From positions 23,418 to 51,475 of the forward strand of contig DCGI01000015.1 in assembly GCA_002315475.1 (NCBI GenBank): a DNA stretch of 28,058 nt, written 5' to 3'. Below are positions 21,901 through 27,900 of this stretch, piece after piece. Both the position numbers and the translations under genes were made by a program. Under the pieces are notes generated by a model, which saw only the letters and a list, made by a program, of their open reading frames with translations, was not told the DNA's origin and ran no database searches. The first letter of the stretch is position 1; each line of letters opens with the position of its first letter. The stretch is from Christensenella sp. UBA1782. GTDB taxonomy: Bacteria; Bacillota; Clostridia; Christensenellales; DTU072.

Positions 21901-24900
21901 TATGACTTCTCCCGCACAGGGCGTCGATCCGAGTACCGGTGTGGCAGCCGTCGTAGGTGCTAAAATAAACTGCAAGGTCTATAATCAAGACGGTTCGGAA
22001 TGTACCGATACGAAGTATCAAAACGGTAAGACGTATTATTACTATCCGGGCACCTATATCTTCGAAAAACTTGACTCTTCCGAGTATAGTGATATGGTGG
22101 GTGCTCCCGTTTCGCAATATACGAGCTTGGTCTACGAAAAGAACGGTGACGTTTATCGTCAAACGACGGACGTCGTCTTTGTCGCAGGTCATACCTATTA
22201 CGTTCGTAAGGATGCCAAGAATACGGATAAGGGCTATCAAGCCGTTTATTGGATTGCAAGTTCTTATTCGGCAAGTGCAACGTCTTCGTATCAATATATC
22301 AGTAAGCCCGACTGGGTCGCGGAAGAAGGTGCGGCGGATAGTGACTATTTGCAATCGGATGCCGAAGCGGCAGCGAAAGAATGGGCTACGGGCAAACAAA
22401 GCGACTTAAAGGAAGCATGCCTGACAGCCTACAAAGCCGACGTGGCACGTCTTCTTGCTTACGTGGAAAGCATGAAGAACAAGCTGATTGCTTACGATTT
22501 GACGGGTAGTGACGCCAACGCCTTGACCACGTTCTCCGAAAAGCTTTTGAGCGGGTGGAACGAGTGGACAAAAGCCAAACATTCTTTGTCGGATGCCGAC
22601 ATAGGATTGGGTATTCTTGCCGCATGGAAGAATCTCGGTTCTCTCTCTTCGAGCGGTTACGGCGATTACGTATTGCAATATCAACAACTGACCGCTTTGA
22701 CCGACATGATTCAAACGATGGTCAATGCGCAAAAGATTGCCGCAAGCACGAATAACGGTCTGAAAGTCGTCGCCGACAAGGTGAGCGGTGCGACCAACGC
22801 CGATATTTTGACCGGCTTGAACGTGCAATCGATTTTACAAGCGACCGACTTGTTCGCCAAAGAAGAAGTGACAAAACTGACCAACAGACAGGCAAGACAA
22901 GTCTTGTATGCGTTGCAAAAGAGTTTGAGCGGGAAAGGCGAGTGGGTTTCTTCCGTCGCGTACACCGCACGCCTCACCACGCTGCAAAATATCTTCGACT
23001 CCTATTCGTATGCCTTACGGGGCGTTTTGACGGAAAAATACGACGAATACGGGCACGTCGCCGTTGATTCCGCTCTCGCCACGCAAGACGATAAGACGGG
23101 CGAAACGAGTTCTTTGTACGCAAACTTCAAGAACATGCATCGCGATTCTTTGAATACTATCGTCAAGAACGTCATTTATACGGAAATCGACGCCGAAGAA
23201 GGTGCCATCCTTGCCCATGGTTTGTACAGAAAACTGAAAGAACAGAACAGAGTCTACGCCTTGAAAGATTATCAAGAATGGATGGAAACGTACGAAGCAC
23301 AAGAAAAAGAAATGGTTTTGGATTGCTTCGAAACCGTCGTAAACGTTTTGAATACCGAGTACTCGGCACAAAGCGTGGTGAAGACTTTCGTCAATACCAC
23401 CATGAAAGAAAAGTATCAAGAATTCTTGATCGAATTTACGAAAGAACTTCGTGCGAAGTATATCGCCTTCGGCGGAACGACGACTTTGCCGACTGCCGAA
23501 AAGATTCAAGAAGCACCCGAAAGCAGTTTCGTGACCGTCGTGAAAGCCATGCAGGCTTTGGGACGCTCTACCTATCTGTCCGTCAGCGGCATGATGGACT
23601 TTGCCGAAAGTATCTTGCTCGAACTGTTCGGAAGCAAGACGGTATTGGACGATGCCGACCGCAGAGAGGTACTGTTCCGTCTGGTGGATGCCGTCGTCAA
23701 CGACACCTATACTTTCGAGATGAATACGGGTATGCAGAGTGCATACGACGGATTGGTTTCCGCGTATTTGACGCTTCTCTTCGATACGGCGTACGGTGAT
23801 GCCTTGCACGCCTACGACAATTATTACAACGCCGTCATCGCCGACACCGTCGCAGCGAGCGAGTACGGAACCGCCGTTCTCGATTGGTACACCGAAGTAG
23901 CCGACACCATCGAAGGTATTTCCCGTTTGATGGCGGATGCCGAAGTGGAAACGCAAAGCATTTGGAAAAGCACGAAGACGTTTGCTTCGTTGTCTTCGGC
24001 GAAGAAGATGCGCGTCATTATCGGTTTGCAACAGAAGACCAACTACGGCTTGGACGGTATCAAGAGATCCACCGAAGAAATCTTCAACAAATACGTCGCA
24101 AGCACGATGGCGAACGAATACTACGTTTATAAGTCTTCCGACTTTGCCGCCGGTCTCGCAGAAAAGTTTGACGAAGTCAGAAGTATGGTCGGTTATGCCG
24201 ACTTTATCGCCGCCGTCGACGACGCTGTCGCCGCTACGCCCGTTGCGTACACCGACGAAACCAAAGAAACGCAAACCGCTTGGAAGAACTTTACAACGGG
24301 CACGCAAAAGGAAAAGGCTTTGATGCTGGTCTATTGGGCGGAATACGTATTACCGTACTTCGTGGAAGATATGACTACCGAAATGCGTATTTGGTACAAC
24401 AACAACGAAAAGAGCGAAAACAACCTTTCCGTTTATGCGGCGATGCACGCACTGTCCGATTCCGAAGAATACATGAATTTGGCACTGTGGACGCATTACT
24501 TCGGCGATAGCGAAAACGTCTACACCGTAGAATTGTTGACGCCGACCAAGGCGACGGTTTTGACGGACGACGGTACCTTCTTCGTGTGCAAGAACGCCTA
24601 CGAAAACATCCTTACGTCCACGACGAACAAGGGCGTACGGCAGTATAAACTGGAAGTGGGTAATACCTACTACATCTTCCGTCTTGTCACCGGATACGAT
24701 ATTTCGGAAAGTGCCGAATACTTCGTGCGGAAAACCGGATTCGAAGCAGGTGCGGGCGACAAGTACATCGTGTCGGAAGCTGCGCTCGAAGTCAACGCCG
24801 AAATCACAAGTCCTTTGTACGAAGAGAAAGACGGATTCTACTTCTTGACGCAAGACCGTTACGTCGACCCGTTGACGGTATACTATACCGTGACCAAGGA

Positions 24901-27900
24901 CGCAAGCGGTTCGGTTTCGCTGACGACTGTCGATACGTTTGTGAGGAAGGGAGAATACTTCGCCGCACAATATCATACCGATTACGCCGTTTTGGAAAAC
25001 AGACTTTCGGTCAACGATAAAGTCAACAGAATCGGTAAAGACAGCACCGATGCCGAAATCGAAGAACTCTTCAAGCTTTTGTCCTTTGCCGACGATAGCG
25101 AGATTATGAATTCCTTTACCGAGTTGCTCCGTAAAGAAGCCAAAGACGACTCCGAAGATATCCTGTATCAAGGGGAAACCTTTGCGCAGACCTTCTTCTC
25201 CGAATACGAAGAAGCCCGTTTGAATGCGCAAGTGGTATCGGAAATGCAGTTGGGGTTGAGTTTGCGCGGTTCCAACAGTAACTTCAAGCTTTCGACGGTT
25301 ACTTACTCCAAAGAAGGGGACAGAATCGTCCGTCGTGAGGTGGATAAGGAAGATAACAGCGAAAAGGATGCCGATATCATTACCGACGTCGAAAAGAACG
25401 AATTTGCCAACTACGACGATTTGCAACTGTACTTCAGTTTCGGCGGCTACATGGCGTTCGGACTGAAAGAAGGTCAAACCAACATGATTTCGCTCATCAA
25501 CCTGCTCTTCTCCGAGTTAAATATGTCCGACTTGTATTTGGAATTCAAGTCGACTGCCGTACTCGGCGGAACGTTGCAAGCGGAAATCGCCATCGACATG
25601 GCAAAAGCCACGAGCAAAGACGAAGACGAAATTGCGGAGTCGCTGAATGCCAAGTTAGAACTTGCCTACACCTTGTCGCAGTTCGGTGCGTCGGGCGAAG
25701 CCGTTCGTTTCGAACAGGTCATCATGTCGATCTACATTCATAACGCCAAAGTCTACGTATCCTTAGAGGTATTCGATACCAAGTTGGAGGTAGCTTTTGC
25801 CTTCGACGCCGTCAGCTTCATCAAAGACTTGCTCAGCGGCGGTAGCGAAGAAGAAATCGAAAACGAAAACAGCGCACACCTTATCGACCAAATTATCGAA
25901 GCCTACGGTAGCGGTAGCAAGGTCAACCCGTTTGCACAACTTGCCAACGCATCCGCCACCGGCGACGACGAAAACGCCCTCGAAGCACTCTTGCGTCTGA
26001 GTAGCGGCGAAGCCAGTTTGATTTTGACGGTAGACGTTTTGATTCAGGCTTTGGATGCCATTTTGACAAACTTCGAGCCGACCGACGAAATGGTCGACCT
26101 CGTCAACATCGTGTTCACGCAAGGCGAAGTGAAATTGGAATACGGCGAAGACTTCGGTATCGTCTTACATATCGAAGACAACAAGAAGGAAAGCAGTTCG
26201 GGTGCCGATAACATTTCTTACGACTTCACCTTCGGCTTGTTGAACGATACGAGATTCTCTATGAACCCCGACAAGTACTATAACGATTTCGTACAGTCGA
26301 TGATTCATAAAGAAACCAAAGAATCGGCGGAAGAATACGGCGAAAGCATTGTCTTTGCCGACTATTATCAATCGGTCTTCTCCATAACCGACGTCGTAAA
26401 AGGCAACCTGCCGCAAGACTACAGTTTGTCTTTGGCGGTAGCCGATATATTCGGCTCTCGTTTGCAAGCGAACGCTTCCGTTACGTTATCGAGTGATTTG
26501 TTGATGACCGTCATCAACTGGAGTACCTTGTTCGACGCTTTGGATTCCGAAGGTATCGAGGCATTCCTTTACATGAAACTGATGGAAAACGCCAAAGGCG
26601 ATTTGCGTTTCGATATCAGCATCGATATTGACGTCGAAGATATTTACTTCGACTTCTCGGTACGGGCTTATAACAGCGACAACGTCAACATCTTCAATAT
26701 GTACGAAATGTGCGGTGTTCTGAACAACGACGAAGGCGTTGCGCCGCAATACAACCCCGTTCTGTACTTCGACTTGGGCGACACCGGTAAGAGCGGCGAA
26801 AAGTATTATTGCGACGGTATGTCCTTCTATAATTTGTTGGGCACCGACTTAATTTACGTCTTCTTGAAACTGACGGGCAGCGAAAGCAATACCCTGACGC
26901 CGTACCTCGACTACTTCAACTCCCGCTTGCAGAACGCAACCGGCGTGGTGGGCGGACAGGCGGAATCCATTTCCGACGTCAACTGGGGACGTGTTTTCGA
27001 AAGTATCACCATCGGTCAAAGCTCTATCGGTATTCGTACCAGTGCCGAACTCGCCAACACCTTGATTCGTCTGTTGGACAGCGACTGGACGTTCAGTGAC
27101 TTCGGTAATATCACGTTGGATATCGACTTCGTTGCAAACGAATTGTTCTTGTCCGTTCCGATTGACAGTGCCGTTAAGGATGAGGACGGAAACGTCATCA
27201 ACGACAGTAAAGTGAAGTACGGCTTAGGCATCGGTAACCTCTCCTTCCACATCGGTGAAGCGGTGGACTTCTTGGGTGCGGGTAATACCATTCAGACGAA
27301 GTTCGGCAGCTATAACGACCTCAATTCTTACATTTGGATTGCCGAAGTCAACAGTGCGTTGGAAGTCAACGACGACTTGAACACGTTATTGGATTTGTCG
27401 GAAATCACTTCTTCGTTCATCGACGGTCTGAACTTCCGTTTGCAGAGCAACGAAGAAATCCTCGCACAAGAATTGGTCTTCACGTTGCGTACGCAGGTCG
27501 ACTTGTCCGACTTGACGCAAATCGGTCTGGAATTACAAATCAAGAGCAAGTCCGGAAACGTACTGATCGGTGTTTCGTACATCGGCAGTTACTCTTCCGG
27601 CAGTTTGTTCGTCGACCTCAGCGGACTCGGTTATCCGCAGGTATACTTGACGGGCGTCGATCTCGGCACCTTTGTCAAGGATATGCTCGGCGACGTCTTT
27701 GACGGCTTACTCAGCGAAGATACGGGTGCTTTGGCGGCGAGAAACGCAAGCGGTTCGAGCGGCAACGACGTCGGAAAGGCGGCGGAAGCGGCGGCTCTTT
27801 ATAATTCCATTGCCGACGTGGACTTCTCGGCGTATATGCTCTTCCTCCTCTATCAGGCGGATGGCGATACCCATATCTTTAACGTGGCCATTACGGGCGC

